A DNA stretch of 64,000 nucleotides, taken from Gp6-AA40 sp963818645 (GTDB taxonomy: Bacteria; Acidobacteriota; Vicinamibacteria; Vicinamibacterales; UBA2999). The notes under the pieces were generated by a model that did not search any database, was not told where the DNA came from, and saw only the letters and a list, made by a program, of their open reading frames with translations. The position numbers and the translations under genes were made by a program. Positions 42,463 to 51,627 of the stretch are shown piece after piece (the stretch's first letter is position 1; every line of letters starts with the position of its first letter). Location: assembly GCA_963818645.1 (NCBI GenBank), contig CAWFTF010000023.1:62001-126000 (forward strand), in the 5' to 3' direction.

Positions 42463-43911
42463 TCAGTTTGCGCGGACTGCGCGTGGATTGAGGCCGTTCT
42501 GGTGCAGCACGACGGCGGCGACCTTCCCTTCCGCGTCGGTTTCGAACGTGAGCTGCGCGTCAACGACCTTGTAGAAGAAGTCCTTCTCGGTCTCGGCGTA
42601 GATCTGGGCGGCGGCCTGTCCGGCCAGTTGCGCCATGAAGCGATCACCGTCGCGCGTCACGGTCAGAAATGCGGTTGGTGAGAAATTGTACCGGCCGACG
42701 TACCGGTCGAACGTCGTCGGGCTGAGCGAGATCTCCGTGCGCGGCCTCGGCTGCACCAGCGCCGGAGAATTCGCGGGCAGGAGAGGGTTCTTGGGATCGA
42801 GAATGTGCCGGCCGATGTCATCGGGTCCGGCGAGGCTCGACGCGTTCATCAACACAACGACGCCGGTGCGGGCCTCCGGGTCGAAACCGAAGTAGGTGCG
42901 ATAACCACCCGTCCCACCGTTGTGCCACACGATCGTCTTGCCGTTGGCCGTGAGGAGATGCCACGCGAGCCCAACCTCGAGTCCCGGCGGACCCGCCGCA
43001 GGACGACGGGGCTGCAGCATCGCTTTCATCGCAGGCGCGAGGGTCGACTGGGTGTATCCCATCTCCGCGGCGAGGAACGCCAGCATGTCGTTGGCGGACG
43101 ATCGCAAGGCGCCGGCGCCCGCGAGCGACGTGAGATCCCAATTCTTCGTGGGCTGCAGCGTTCGATCGTGTCCGGACGCGAGCCGCGCCTGCAGCGGCGG
43201 CGTCAGCGTGATTGCGGTGCTCGGCATGCCGAGCGGGCCTGTGATTCGAGTCTTCACGAGCGACTCGTAGTCCATCCCGGCGCGTAACGCCAGGATGTGG
43301 CCGAGCAAGCCAGCGCCGAGGTTCGAGTATTCGTACGTCGCGCCGACGTCGCGGGTCAGCTCATACGTCGAGAGGAACTGATAGAGCTGGTCCACCGAGT
43401 AGTCGGCGAACGGGTTCTCCGGATCCCTGGGCTTCATGTTGCCCGGCATGCGCGGCAGACCCGAACTGTGCGTGGACAGATCCTCCAGCGTGATCGCTCG
43501 CCCGCGCTCAGGGACCTTGACGCTCGCGGGGAGATACTTCGAGATCGGATCGGTCAGCGCAACCTCGCCGCGCTGCACGGCCTCGGCCAGCAAGAGCGAC
43601 GTGAACACTTTGCTCATCGAGCCGATCTCGAAGAGTGTGTCGCCGTTGAGCGGCGTCGTGGCGTTCGCAGATGTGCGGCCGTAGGTCACGATGCGCCGTC
43701 CTGACGGCTCGATCACGCCGACGACAACACCGACGCTCTGTCGATAGGTGTCAACGCGCTCGGCCAGGATCTTCTGAATCTCGGCGTCGGACGCGAGGCC
43801 ACTCGTGCCGGGCGACTGCGCCAGCGGCGATACGCGGAAGATCGCGACACCGAGCAGACTCAATAGCGCGCGCGCGTTGTCGTCATTGCGCAATCGCTCC
43901 GAGCGCGTCAA
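42463..43911 (-). CDS. Serine hydrolase of the beta-lactamase (class C / penicillin-binding) family
   Basis: 482 residues with an N-terminal hydrophobic leader. The catalytic SxxK is SMSK at 98-101 (FEIGSMSKVF), followed by the YSN motif in YEYSNLGAGLLGH and HNGGTGGYRTY in place of KTG. A C-terminal lipocalin-like domain (YVGRYNFSPTAFLTV) is typical of the esterase/D-aminopeptidase-like members. A true beta-lactamase role is possible but less likely. Its 5' end overlaps the neighbouring membrane-protein gene by 29 bp. Confidence 0.85.
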   Translation of the reverse strand: MTRSERLRNDDNARALLSLLGVAIFRVSPLAQSPGTSGLASDAEIQKILAERVDTYRQSVGVVVGVIEPSGRRIVTYGRTSANATTPLNGDTLFEIGSMSKVFTSLLLAEAVQRGEVALTDPISKYLPASVKVPERGRAITLEDLSTHSSGLPRMPGNMKPRDPENPFADYSVDQLYQFLSTYELTRDVGATYEYSNLGAGLLGHILALRAGMDYESLVKTRITGPLGMPSTAITLTPPLQARLASGHDRTLQPTKNWDLTSLAGAGALRSSANDMLAFLAAEMGYTQSTLAPAMKAMLQPRRPAAGPPGLEVGLAWHLLTANGKTIVWHNGGTGGYRTYFGFDPEARTGVVVLMNASSLAGPDDIGRHILDPKNPLLPANSPALVQPRPRTEISLSPTTFDRYVGRYNFSPTAFLTVTRDGDRFMAQLAGQAAAQIYAETEKDFFYKVVDAQLTFETDAEGKVAAVVLHQNGLNPRAVRAN

Positions 43912-44947
43912 TCCGGATGCGCAGCTTTCGCGCCCAGCCCTGACTGCTCAAATGGATAGCGACACCCATGCCGGCCATGAGCGCAATGAAGATGAGCGCC
44001 GGCCACAGTGGTCTGCCGCGTTTTGAGGCCTCGATCGTGGCACCCGCCACGATGAGAAGCATGCCGGGCACCATGGGCATGAGGTACCAGCGCCACAGGG
44101 TCTGAATAATCCGCCGACGTCGTTCGAGCTCGCCGCGATAGTGTGCGAGCGCGGCATCGAACTCCAGGCTCTCCGGCATGGGCGGCGTCTGATGACTTCC
44201 ACACGACCACTGCCACGTACAATCCGTACGCGGACGCGAGTGCCCATCCGATTCGCAAGGCCCAGTTCGGTGCGAAGACACCACCGGCATGATGAAGAAG
44301 GCGGCAATGGCGACGCCGGTATACGCCTCGATTCTGATTCCCCGTCGGCTCATTCGTTCGAACAGCCGCACCTCTGTCACTAGCGCCTCAAAGGTTGCAG
44401 GCACGTGCGTCATTGCCTGGCGAGGGATGCCTCCAAGGTTCGGGTTCTGGAGCCGAAGCAGGAAGATCAGGCCGAACGCCGCAAGGCATCCGGCGTATGC
44501 GGAGAGCGGCAACAACTGGCGCGGCAGTACGAGCGCAACGATCGCCTGCGACGCGATGAGACCGCCCGCGCCAAACACCAGATCGACAGCGACCTGCCTG
44601 ACCGACACCGATATGCCGCGCTTGTAGGCATCGCGCAGGACGAACCCGAGCATCGCGCCACCGAGCGCGGCAACGGCCGCCCCCGTGCGTTTGCTGCCTA
44701 CGCCAAGGCTCACGAGCAGGGTGAAGGCATGAATGATCACGCCTGCCAGCGTAGAGGTGCGGCGGATCTGACTGGCAACAACAAAGGGAATCGTCCCCGC
44801 GGCATCGAGCACGAACTGCCACGGCGAGCGATAGCGCTCCCACAGATCCCCGATCACGTGCTCGCGGCACGCCGGCGGAATCAGCGCGCGCACGACGGCA
44901 TCGATCAGGACTGGCGGGCGGGTTTCCAGCGTCGGCCTGCGGTCCAT
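43883..44947 (-). CDS. PadR-associated membrane protein, compensating frameshifts
   Basis: About 355 residues, seven or so membrane helices. The N-terminus (MDRRPTLETRPPVLIDAVV, then CREHVIGDLWERYRSPWQF) is the 'prefix' segment seen in Acidobacteriota proteins encoded next to PadR regulators. Near 44285 the frame drifts and reads as SSHRTGPCESDGHS; the proper frame gives FAPNWALRIGWALASAYGLY. It returns near 44175. The C-terminal helix pair is intact (MVPGMLLIVAGATIEASK). The ATG at 44945-44947 lies inside the 3' end of padR, a 43-bp overlap. Confidence 0.7.
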   Translation of the reverse strand: MDRRPTLETRPPVLIDAVVRALIPPACREHVIGDLWERYRSPWQFVLDAAGTIPFVVASQIRRTSTLAGVIIHAFTLLVSLGVGSKRTGAAVAALGGAMLGFVLRDAYKRGISVSVRQVAVDLVFGAGGLIASQAIVALVLPRQLLPLSAYAGCLAAFGLIFLLRLQNPNLGGIPRQAMTHVPATFEALVTEVRLFERMSRRGIRIEAYTGVAIAAFFIMPVVSSHRTGPCESDGHSRPRTDCTWQWSCGSHQTPPMPESLEFDAALAHYRGELERRRRIIQTLWRWYLMPMVPGMLLIVAGATIEASKRGRPLWPALIFIALMAGMGVAIHLSSQGWARKLRIRIDALGAIAQ

Positions 44948-45282
44948 ACGTCTTCTCCCCAGATGCGTTCGAGATCGTCGCAGATGCGTTTGGCGGCGAC
45001 GCTGGCGTCCCTCAGCGCGCGCTCGCCGGCTGATTCGAGTCGATAGTGACGCTTGGAGCGGCCGCCGCGTTCGGGCGTCGGGTCGGACAGCCACGAGGTG
45101 ACGAGCCCCTTGTCTTCGAGGCGATCGAGCGTCGCATACACCGCGCCGAGTGCCACCGTCCTCGGCGAGATGAATTCTTCAACTTTCGTGTGGATCGTGA
45201 CGCCGTACGCGCCGTCGCCCAGCGCGAGGACCGCTGCCAGGACGACATGCTCGAATTGACCAATCGACTCGGGATGAGCCAT
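44905..45282 (-). CDS. PadR family transcriptional regulator
   Basis: 125 residues, one PadR winged-helix domain: HVVLAAVLALGDGAYGVTIH, then RTVALGAVYATLDRLEDKGL and RGGRSKRHYRLESAGERAL, with a C-terminal dimerisation helix. In Acidobacteriota these usually repress the membrane protein or ABC system that follows. A dyad just upstream of the start (45286-45302) is a good candidate for autoregulation. The next gene overlaps by 43 bp. Confidence 0.92.
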   Translation of the reverse strand: MAHPESIGQFEHVVLAAVLALGDGAYGVTIHTKVEEFISPRTVALGAVYATLDRLEDKGLVTSWLSDPTPERGGRSKRHYRLESAGERALRDASVAAKRICDDLERIWGEDVWTAGRRWKPARQS

Positions 45283-45285
45283 TAG

Positions 45286-45302
45286 TCATACATGGTATAT
45301 CA
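45286..45302 (-). promoter_or_regulatory. Probable PadR operator TGATATACCATGTATGA
   Basis: The minus strand has the dyad ATAC-CAT-GTAT (45298-45288), extended to TGATATAC / GTATGA. It sits 3 bp upstream of the padR start codon and contains a TATACC box, so repressor binding there would block initiation. Confidence 0.55.
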
Positions 45303-45337
45303 AATCGCGCACCTGTCAAGACGACGGCAGGAGGCGA

Positions 45338-45415
45338 CAACTCCCAAGATCCAACTCCCAACTCCCAAAGCTCAGTGGGGTTCTGTTGGGAGTTGGAAGT
45401 TGGAAGTTGGGAATT
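45338..45415. repeat. Heptamer inverted-repeat element H4 (unit CAACTCC / TTGGGAG)
   Basis: Left arm in register: CAACTCC (45338), CAAGATC, CAACTCC, CAACTCC, CAAAGCT (to 45372). Right arm: TTGGGAG (45386), TTGGAAG, TTGGAAG, TTGGGAA (to 45413). The arms are reverse complements with a 13-base loop. The element ends 2 bp before the stop codon of the VWA-like gene and lies upstream of padR, both minus strand. Confidence 0.9.
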
Positions 45416-45417
45416 TC

Positions 45418-46314
45418 TTAAGGGAGACGACCGTCGGTCGACAATCCCTGCAGCACCAGTCCGCTTCGCGCGCCAGCACTCAATTGACCCAACTCCCCCG
45501 ACTTGCCTGCCGGACGTTCAACCGTGATCTTGAACTGATGGCTCTGCTTCTCGTGGCTTGCGGCGACCTGCTTGCCGATCTCCGGAAGCAGCGTGGCGAG
45601 CCGGGTCGGGACAGCGATGCTCTCGTACCGTCCGCGGGTCGCCTGCGTTACCGACAGGCCAACCTGGGTCTGATTGGCGCCGCCGGTCGCTGACCCCGTT
45701 GTCGAATTCAGCAGGATGACGTGGACGGTCGTCGGGCGCTTCTGGATCCGTTCGAAGATTCGCTTCACGTCGCGCTCGAGGACGTTGGCGTCTCCAGAGC
45801 TCGTGGCCGACGAGATGATCACAGGGAAATGATCGCTCTTGTCCTTCTCGATGCGCTGCGTGGCTTCGTTCATCGATTCGACGAAGCGGCCGGCTCCCCC
45901 GTCGGGCGCGAGCCGTGACAACCCTTCGATCATCATCGCCTTGTCCGTCGTCGGACGAACGAGGAAGCGCGGTTGCGGCGCCGTCGTGACGATCGTGACC
46001 TCGAGGTTCTCGGGCAGCGCTTCGATCAGTCCCTTGATCCCGTCTTTCAAGCTCTGGATGTTCTGCCCACCCAGACCGATGCCGTTATCCACGAGGAGTT
46101 GGACTTTCACCGGCCAGCTGACCGGCTCGACCTTGACGATCTTCGCTTCGACGCCGCCTTCCAACACTTTGAGATCGGCAGGCTCGAGGGTCGCCACCGG
46201 CTTTCCGGTGACGTCCGCAACGCTGGCGTAAAGCTGAACTTGCTGCTGCGCGCGCACGTCGCCGCTGGCGACGCACAGAGCGACTGCGACTCCCATCAGA
46301 AGCTTCGACCGCAT
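45418..46314 (-). CDS. Secreted VWFA-related domain protein
   Basis: 298 residues with a signal peptide (MRSKLLMGVAVALCVASG). The body matches the VWFA-related family of Acidobacteriota: a beta strand pair (VQLYASVADVTGKPVATL), a degenerate MIDAS start (QLLVDNGIGLGGQN), and the FPVIISSATSSGD strand. DxSxS is replaced by DNGIG, so metal binding is doubtful. Function unknown. The stop lies 2 bp from element H4. Confidence 0.8.
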   Translation of the reverse strand: MRSKLLMGVAVALCVASGDVRAQQQVQLYASVADVTGKPVATLEPADLKVLEGGVEAKIVKVEPVSWPVKVQLLVDNGIGLGGQNIQSLKDGIKGLIEALPENLEVTIVTTAPQPRFLVRPTTDKAMMIEGLSRLAPDGGAGRFVESMNEATQRIEKDKSDHFPVIISSATSSGDANVLERDVKRIFERIQKRPTTVHVILLNSTTGSATGGANQTQVGLSVTQATRGRYESIAVPTRLATLLPEIGKQVAASHEKQSHQFKITVERPAGKSGELGQLSAGARSGLVLQGLSTDGRLP

Positions 46315-46626
46315 GCCTAACCTCCGTCAGATTGCCGTCTGAGAAACTGGACAACCGAGATGCTGACGATGAGACGTTCGAGGAACTGGTTCGGTTCTGC
46401 CCATATTACGTTGAGGATGGCACAGGCGTTCACACTCACGTGGCCCTCTGCTGCCATATCAGGATTGAAGGGCGTCGAATGTTCTGTGAAAACGCGGTCA
46501 GCGCCGGGTAGGTGCGATTGAACCTCGATCGAGGCGGGCCGATAACCGTACTGAGCGTCGGTTGCCCCCACGTTTCCCGTGGGCCTGTGACCTCCTGCGA
46601 TTTTCGTGAAGGGGACCCGATGCTCG
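46315..46626. other. Intergenic stretch, only a small hairpin seen
   Basis: Between the VWA-like gene and the epimerase, both minus strand. No gene supported. CCCACG-TTTCC-CGTGGG at 46567-46583 can form a 6-bp stem; it lies downstream of the epimerase gene and has no T-run. Confidence 0.4.
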
Positions 46627-47571
46627 TTACGACTTCGTCACCATCGATTCCCGATACCACTTCACCGTTCGTCCCAGTCCCTCTTCGAAACTGACAATCG
46701 GTGTGTAGCCGAGCAGACGTTGTGCCTTGCCGATGTCTGCCTGGGAATCGCGCACGTCGCCGGCGCGCGGATTGGAATAGTTCGGCTCGAGCGAACTGCC
46801 CACCTCACGCTTCACGCTCGCGAAGAGCTGATTGAGCGAGATGCGGCCGGCGGTCGCCACGTTGATCACTTCCCCGCTCGCCCCCGGCGCATGACACGCG
46901 CGCAGCACACCGTCGACGACGTTCGCGACGTAGGTGAAGTCGCGCGTCTGCTCTCCATCGCCGTAGATCGTTGGACGGCGTCCGTCGCACAGCGCGCTGA
47001 TGAAGAGTGAGATTACGCCCGAGTACGGCGACGAGGGATCCTGACGCGGTCCGAACACGTTGAAGTACCTGATGGTCACCGTCTCGAACCCGTAGAGCGT
47101 CGTAAACATCTGGCAGTACTGTTCGGCCACCAGCTTCTGCAGCGCATACGGCGACAACGGCGCCGTCGGCATTGTCTCGACCTTGGGCAGCACCTCGGAG
47201 TTGCCATAGGCCGACGAGGAACCTGCGTAGACCAGCCGCTTCACGTTCGCATCGCGCGCGGCCACGAGGATGTTGACCGAGGCGTCGATGTTGGCGCGAT
47301 TCGACGTGAGCGGGTCCTCGACCGAGCGCGGCACCGACGGAATCGCGGCCTGGTGAAGCACGTATTCGATGCCGTGCACAGCACGGCGCGCGACGTCGAT
47401 GTCGGCGAGGTCGCCCTCCATGAATTCGACCTGGGGAAGATGTGCGAGGTTCTGCCGCTTGCCCGTGATCAGGCTGTCCACGACACGCACGCGCTCGCCG
47501 CGACGAACGAGCTCTTCGCACAAGTGAGATCCAATGAAGCCGGCGCCGCCGGTCACCAGATAGTGAGGCAT
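46627..47571 (-). CDS. NAD-dependent epimerase/dehydratase, UDP-hexose 4-epimerase type
   Basis: 314-residue extended SDR enzyme. NAD site GGAGFIGSHL at residues 8-17, catalytic Ser in YAGSSSAYGNS and the YxxxK pair in SPYALQK. The sequence LVTGGAGFIGSHLCEELV and RYFNVFGPRQDPSSPYSGV is close to the UDP-GlcNAc/GalNAc 4-epimerase (WbpP) group, so it probably supplies a sugar nucleotide for a surface glycan. It follows the amidohydrolase gene by 7 bp. Confidence 0.9.
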   Translation of the reverse strand: MPHYLVTGGAGFIGSHLCEELVRRGERVRVVDSLITGKRQNLAHLPQVEFMEGDLADIDVARRAVHGIEYVLHQAAIPSVPRSVEDPLTSNRANIDASVNILVAARDANVKRLVYAGSSSAYGNSEVLPKVETMPTAPLSPYALQKLVAEQYCQMFTTLYGFETVTIRYFNVFGPRQDPSSPYSGVISLFISALCDGRRPTIYGDGEQTRDFTYVANVVDGVLRACHAPGASGEVINVATAGRISLNQLFASVKREVGSSLEPNYSNPRAGDVRDSQADIGKAQRLLGYTPIVSFEEGLGRTVKWYRESMVTKS

Positions 47572-47578
47572 GGTGTCG

Positions 47579-48751
47579 TTACTGCGGGAAACCCGATCGA
47601 GACAATCCAGGAATGATCTTCAAGGCGTTTTCAAAATAGAGCTTCTTGAGAACATCGTCTGGCAGCGCGATCCCGTACAGTTTCCAGAAAGCGTGGTAAT
47701 CGCGGTAGTAATCGAAGTACTCATCGCTCGTTTCAAGGACACGCCAGTAGTACGGGTACTCGTCGGGCTGGTAGTTGTCTTTGCCGAACAGAATCCGGTC
47801 CTGATACTTGACGAAGAAGTCGTGCGCAAACCGCGGCTGCCTGCCGATATCGTAGAGCACCGCGCCGATCTCGCTGTACACGTTCGGCATCTCGTCGAAC
47901 ATGCGTCCCAGGCGAGCCAGATCGTTGGCGTGCCAGCCGAGGTGCGCTGTCACGAACTTGGTCTTCGGATGTTTCTTGAAGAGACGATCCCGCTCGGCCA
48001 TCAGCGTCTCGAATCGTGGAAACGCCGGGTCCTGATATCGACGATCGCGAAACAGCGCGAGCTCGAGCCAGCGTTCGTTCGTGTAGTCGATCGGGTCCCA
48101 GAACTTCTGCGGATCGGCAGTATGAATGAACACGGGGATGTCCAGTCGTGCCGCTGTCTCCCAGATCGGATCGAGCTCGGGATCGTCGAGCTGCAGTCGT
48201 GAGCCATCAGCCTTCTTCACGTTGATGCCGAAGCTCTTGGCGATCTCCTGAATGCCCTTCGCCCCAGCTTTGATGTCGGCTTCGAGCTGCTCTGCTGCGG
48301 CCTGTCCGAATCCAGGACCGATCTCACGACCGAAGCCGATGCTCGTGAAGTAGATGAAGCGATCCGCATATGGCGATGCGTTTGCCACGCCGATCCACTG
48401 CTTGAGCAAGTCGCCCCGTAGCTGCGGATTGTTGACGACCATGCGCTGGACATTCAGATCGTCGAGCGCTTTTACGACGCTCGCGAGCGCCTCTGGCGAC
48501 GTCAGTTGCGGCGGATGGCCGTGGAAGTCGATGACCGGGAACCTGGCCTTCGGCACCGGATGCTGTGGGACGACGAGCGTCGACTCGGGTTTGTACTCGC
48601 GGATGTCAGGAATCGGAAACTCTGGCTCACGGCCCGAACCCGGGCGGGCGCCCGGAGTGCCCTGACCCGGCTGCCCCTGTGCGATGGCAACCGCCGCTGC
48701 CGCAATGAGGATGAACACGACGACAGGTGTTCTGCGAGTCATGCGGAGCAT
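47579..48751 (-). CDS. Exported amidohydrolase family 2 protein
   Basis: About 390 residues with a signal peptide (MTRRTPVVVFILIAAAAVAI). The TIM-barrel metal ligands of the amidohydrolase-2 family are visible: DFHGH, FIHTADP, TAHLGWH and FGKDN. Substrate unknown; family members decarboxylate or hydrolyse aromatic and lactone substrates. The start at 48751 or the ATG at 48740-48742 are both possible. The epimerase gene follows directly. Confidence 0.85.
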   Translation of the reverse strand: MLRMTRRTPVVVFILIAAAAVAIAQGQPGQGTPGARPGSGREPEFPIPDIREYKPESTLVVPQHPVPKARFPVIDFHGHPPQLTSPEALASVVKALDDLNVQRMVVNNPQLRGDLLKQWIGVANASPYADRFIYFTSIGFGREIGPGFGQAAAEQLEADIKAGAKGIQEIAKSFGINVKKADGSRLQLDDPELDPIWETAARLDIPVFIHTADPQKFWDPIDYTNERWLELALFRDRRYQDPAFPRFETLMAERDRLFKKHPKTKFVTAHLGWHANDLARLGRMFDEMPNVYSEIGAVLYDIGRQPRFAHDFFVKYQDRILFGKDNYQPDEYPYYWRVLETSDEYFDYYRDYHAFWKLYGIALPDDVLKKLYFENALKIIPGLSRSGFPQ

Positions 48752-48774
48752 TTTACTTGGGCAGAGTAAAGCGT

Positions 48775-49242
48775 CGCAGTCAGCCGGTAAGCCGAATTCT
48801 GTCCGCCTTCGCTCGTCGCGCCTTCGGCGCGCCGACGCTACGGCGCAACGATCATTCCTCTAGGCCAGTGATTGCTCACTGACTCCGGCGACCTACCCGG
48901 TGGCTCGGACGGGCCGTCCTACGGAACGCTTGCGCGTCCGGCCGGCGTCTTGCGACGCCTGCAGCGCCACCCTATTTGGTCTTGCTCCGTGCGGGGTTTT
49001 GCCTGCCACCGACGTTGCCGCCGGCGCGGTGCGCTCTTACCGCACCTTTTCACCCTTACCCCTCGACTCGGCGCTTACGCACCTCGCTCGGGGCGGTATA
49101 TTTTCTGTGCCACTGGTCCGTCAAGTTACCCTGCCCGGGCGTTACCCGGCGCACTGCCCTTCGGAGTTCGGACTTTCCTCTCCCCCCGGCACTACGCGGG
49201 AACCGCGGTTACCGGAAGCAGCGATCGTCTAGCTGACTGCGA
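48775..49242 (-). ncRNA. rnpB: RNase P RNA, bacterial type A
   Basis: Read on the minus strand: GAGGAAAGTCCGAACTCC near the 5' end, GGGTAACGCCCGG, GGCACAGAAAATATACCGCC, GTGCGGTAAGAGCGCACCG, GGTGGCAGGCAAAACCCC, GGAGCAAGACCAAATAGG, and ACAGAATTCGGCTTACC at the 3' end. These are the conserved regions CR I to CR V of bacterial RNase P RNA. The ends pair through TCGCAGTCAGC (49242-49232) and GCTGACTGCGA (48785-48775), an 11-bp P1 helix, which sets the boundaries; exact ends may differ by a few bases. Confidence 0.95.
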
Positions 49243-49337
49243 CAGCACGATTATCTCGTACTGTCCCGGTCCACTGTCTCCCGTCTGCAGACGCGACCGG
49301 CACATCCGCGCGTGTCAGAATGTGAGCTCATCGACCG

Positions 49338-51032
49338 GTGCTCCGAACACCTGACCCTTCAGTGCTCCCGGCCGGCGCGCCTCCAACGGCCAGCACGCTC
49401 CGTCGTGTGGCAATCGCGGCCGCCGCTCTCACGGCGTTCTTCGTCTTCCGCCTCCTGTACGGGCTGACGCGCGAGTTCTTCTTCGAAGACCCCACGCAGA
49501 TCTTCTTGATGGGCCTCCGCTGGTACGCGACCGGCAACTGGCCGTACTTCGGCCCGGACGTCGTGTGGACGGAGAGCGAGATTCCCGGCGCGCTGCAGCC
49601 GCTCCTCGTGGGCCTCCCGCTCGCAATCGCTCCGGTGCCGGAAGCGCCGTACGTGTTCTTGAACCTCATTTCCGTCGCCGGGCTCGCCCTCTTCGCCTGG
49701 TACATCACGGCCCGCCTGCCCCAGCTGCCCAGGTGGCTGGTGTGGGGGTGGCTCATGACCGTGCCGTGGACCCTCGAGTTCTCCACGCACGTCACCAATC
49801 CGTCGTACCTGCTCGCCCCGGTTCTGGTCTTCTTCATCGGATTCTTCGAGGCGCTGCCGACCTTCCGCCTCGGGAAGGTGCCGGTGCCGATGGCGTTCCT
49901 GATGATGGGAGCCGCCCTTGGCTGGGTGATGCAAATTCACCTCTCCTGGCCGCTGCTCCTTCCCTACGTCGCCCTCGCCTGGGCCACGAGCTTCCTGCGC
50001 GGCGCGCGCTCGGTCGCGCTGAACACGGTGGCGGCCATCGCCGGGCTGCTGCTGTTCGGATCGCTCCTGGTGCCGACCTTCGTTGTCTACGGCGTTGGCG
50101 GCGGCTCCGGCGGCACGGTGCGCAACCTGCGTCCGCACTGGGTGAGCCCGTACGAGGTGCTGTCCGTCCTGGCTCGCTTCTTCTCGTTCGCGAGCCTCGA
50201 GATCTGGCGTTTCATCGCGACCGGCGATGGCATGCGGACGATGTTCCTGTTCCGCAACCTCTGGATGGTGCCGCTGACGATCGTGGTCTGGGCGGCCGGT
50301 GTCTGGCAGCCGTTCTGGATGCTGCGGGAGTGGTTCCGCTCGCAGTCGCCGCACGCCGGCTGGCAGACGCTCCGGTGGATCGTCGCCGGATCGGTCGCGC
50401 TCGTCTACGTGAGCTTCTGGTTCGTACTCGAGCCGCCCCAGGCGCACTCGTTCTACGTGCTTGCGCCCGTGGCCTTCATGTTCGCGGCGTACTGCTGGAC
50501 GTTCGTCGACTCGCCGCGATGGCGCCGGATCGCCGGCGCGATCCTCGCGGCGAATGTCGCGTTTCACATCGGGCAGGCCTGGATTCAGGCGCCGGAGAAG
50601 TCGATCTTCCGCAACCGCGCGGTGGTGGCCGCCGCCATTCGCACGAAGCAGCCCCAGTTGTTCGCCCACCGCCGCCCGTTCGCGATCGGCGGGGGCCCGT
50701 CCTCCCTGCAGGATCCGTCCAGGCCGTACGACGCCCTGCGGGACGTCCAGTTCACCAACACCCGACTGACCATGGGTCCTCGCAGCGTCGCGCTGTGGAG
50801 CATCACGCTTCGCATCGCCAACCCGCGCGTGGCCTTTCGCGACGTCCTGTACCAGACGCAGTACCGCGACGCGAACGGGCAGGTGATCCTACAGCGTCAT
50901 GAACGCATCAAGGACATCTTCCAGCCGGGCGTGGTGGCTACTCTGGAGGTGAACGACGGGCGCGTCACCACGCCGTTCGCCTCCGCCACAATCGAGGTGC
51001 TGGCCGCCGAAGCCCTGCTGCCTCTGGAGTGA
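49338..51032 (+). CDS. GT-C type polytopic membrane protein, probable glycosyltransferase
   Basis: 564 residues with about eleven membrane helices. The first periplasmic loop carries the acidic pair in EFFFEDPTQIFLMGL, the place where PMT/ArnT-type GT-C enzymes have catalytic Asp or Glu. Another conserved-looking loop follows (YFGPDVVWTESEIPG). The C-terminal 100 residues form a soluble beta domain (VALWSITLRIANPRVAF). Likely a lipid-linked sugar transferase of unknown substrate. GTG start at 49338; no better start lies upstream. Divergent from rnpB. Confidence 0.7.
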   Translation: MLRTPDPSVLPAGAPPTASTLRRVAIAAAALTAFFVFRLLYGLTREFFFEDPTQIFLMGLRWYATGNWPYFGPDVVWTESEIPGALQPLLVGLPLAIAPVPEAPYVFLNLISVAGLALFAWYITARLPQLPRWLVWGWLMTVPWTLEFSTHVTNPSYLLAPVLVFFIGFFEALPTFRLGKVPVPMAFLMMGAALGWVMQIHLSWPLLLPYVALAWATSFLRGARSVALNTVAAIAGLLLFGSLLVPTFVVYGVGGGSGGTVRNLRPHWVSPYEVLSVLARFFSFASLEIWRFIATGDGMRTMFLFRNLWMVPLTIVVWAAGVWQPFWMLREWFRSQSPHAGWQTLRWIVAGSVALVYVSFWFVLEPPQAHSFYVLAPVAFMFAAYCWTFVDSPRWRRIAGAILAANVAFHIGQAWIQAPEKSIFRNRAVVAAAIRTKQPQLFAHRRPFAIGGGPSSLQDPSRPYDALRDVQFTNTRLTMGPRSVALWSITLRIANPRVAFRDVLYQTQYRDANGQVILQRHERIKDIFQPGVVATLEVNDGRVTTPFASATIEVLAAEALLPLE

Positions 51033-51060
51033 TCCACACCCCTCGCGACGGGGCCATCTT

Positions 51061-51402
51061 CTATTTCCGCTGCGACCAAGTGGGCCCGAAACGATCAGGC
51101 ACGTTCAGTGCCGAGAAGACTCCCAACGGCTCGACGGAGTCGACGAGCGCCCGGCTGCGTTGTTCAAGGGAGGCAATCGCGTCAGTCCGGTACGCTCGAT
51201 GCTGTTCGTAGACGAGGATCTCACTCCAGTATTCGATGACGATGTATCTCGAAGCGCGGCTCTGATCGTGAAGGAAGGAACTACCCAGATACGACCGCGC
51301 GAGGCGATTCATCGCAGTCCATTCGCCATCGACTCCGTACAGTTGCTCGAATTCGGTCTCTTGTCCGTGCTTGACCTCGAATTGCCACATGATCGCGATC
51401 AT
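51061..51402 (-). CDS. Antibiotic biosynthesis monooxygenase-like (ABM / dimeric alpha-beta barrel) protein
   Basis: 113 residues from the ATG at 51400-51402. IAIMWQFEVKHGQETEFEQL and the later LGSSFLHDQSRASRYIVIEY follow the ferredoxin-like ABM fold. Such proteins can be small oxygenases or haem-degrading enzymes, but most are uncharacterised. Frame extends upstream without support. It converges on the GT-C gene. Confidence 0.7.
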   Translation of the reverse strand: MIAIMWQFEVKHGQETEFEQLYGVDGEWTAMNRLARSYLGSSFLHDQSRASRYIVIEYWSEILVYEQHRAYRTDAIASLEQRSRALVDSVEPLGVFSALNVPDRFGPTWSQRK

Positions 51403-51627
51403 AGGGACTTCCTCGGCCGCGTCGCGTATGAAGACGCATGTATTCGACTTAACAATGAAGCGGCATTGTTCCGCGAGGAGGAATCGTACGGCACGCGGAA
51501 GTTTGGGAGACATCGTACCACCGCGGCGGTGAACTCTCGCCAGCAGTCGCAGCTTGATGGGCGAGCGACTGCGAGTGTTCTGCTACCTAGGCAGGGGTTC
51601 TGATGTCTCCCGTTGCGGAAGGCGTGA
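51403..51627. other. Intergenic stretch, nothing recognised
   Basis: Gap between the ABM-like gene and the secreted protein downstream of it in coordinate order. No gene, repeat or hairpin found. Confidence 0.4.

Noticed and set aside
42463..43911. Antibiotic-resistance beta-lactamase
   Set aside because: KTG is replaced by HNG and there is a lipocalin-like C-terminal domain, both more typical of esterase or peptidase members of the fold.
49359..50669. A 436-codon minus-strand frame opposite the GT-C gene, very rich in Glu/Arg/His
   Set aside because: Typical antisense shadow of a hydrophobic membrane protein gene.
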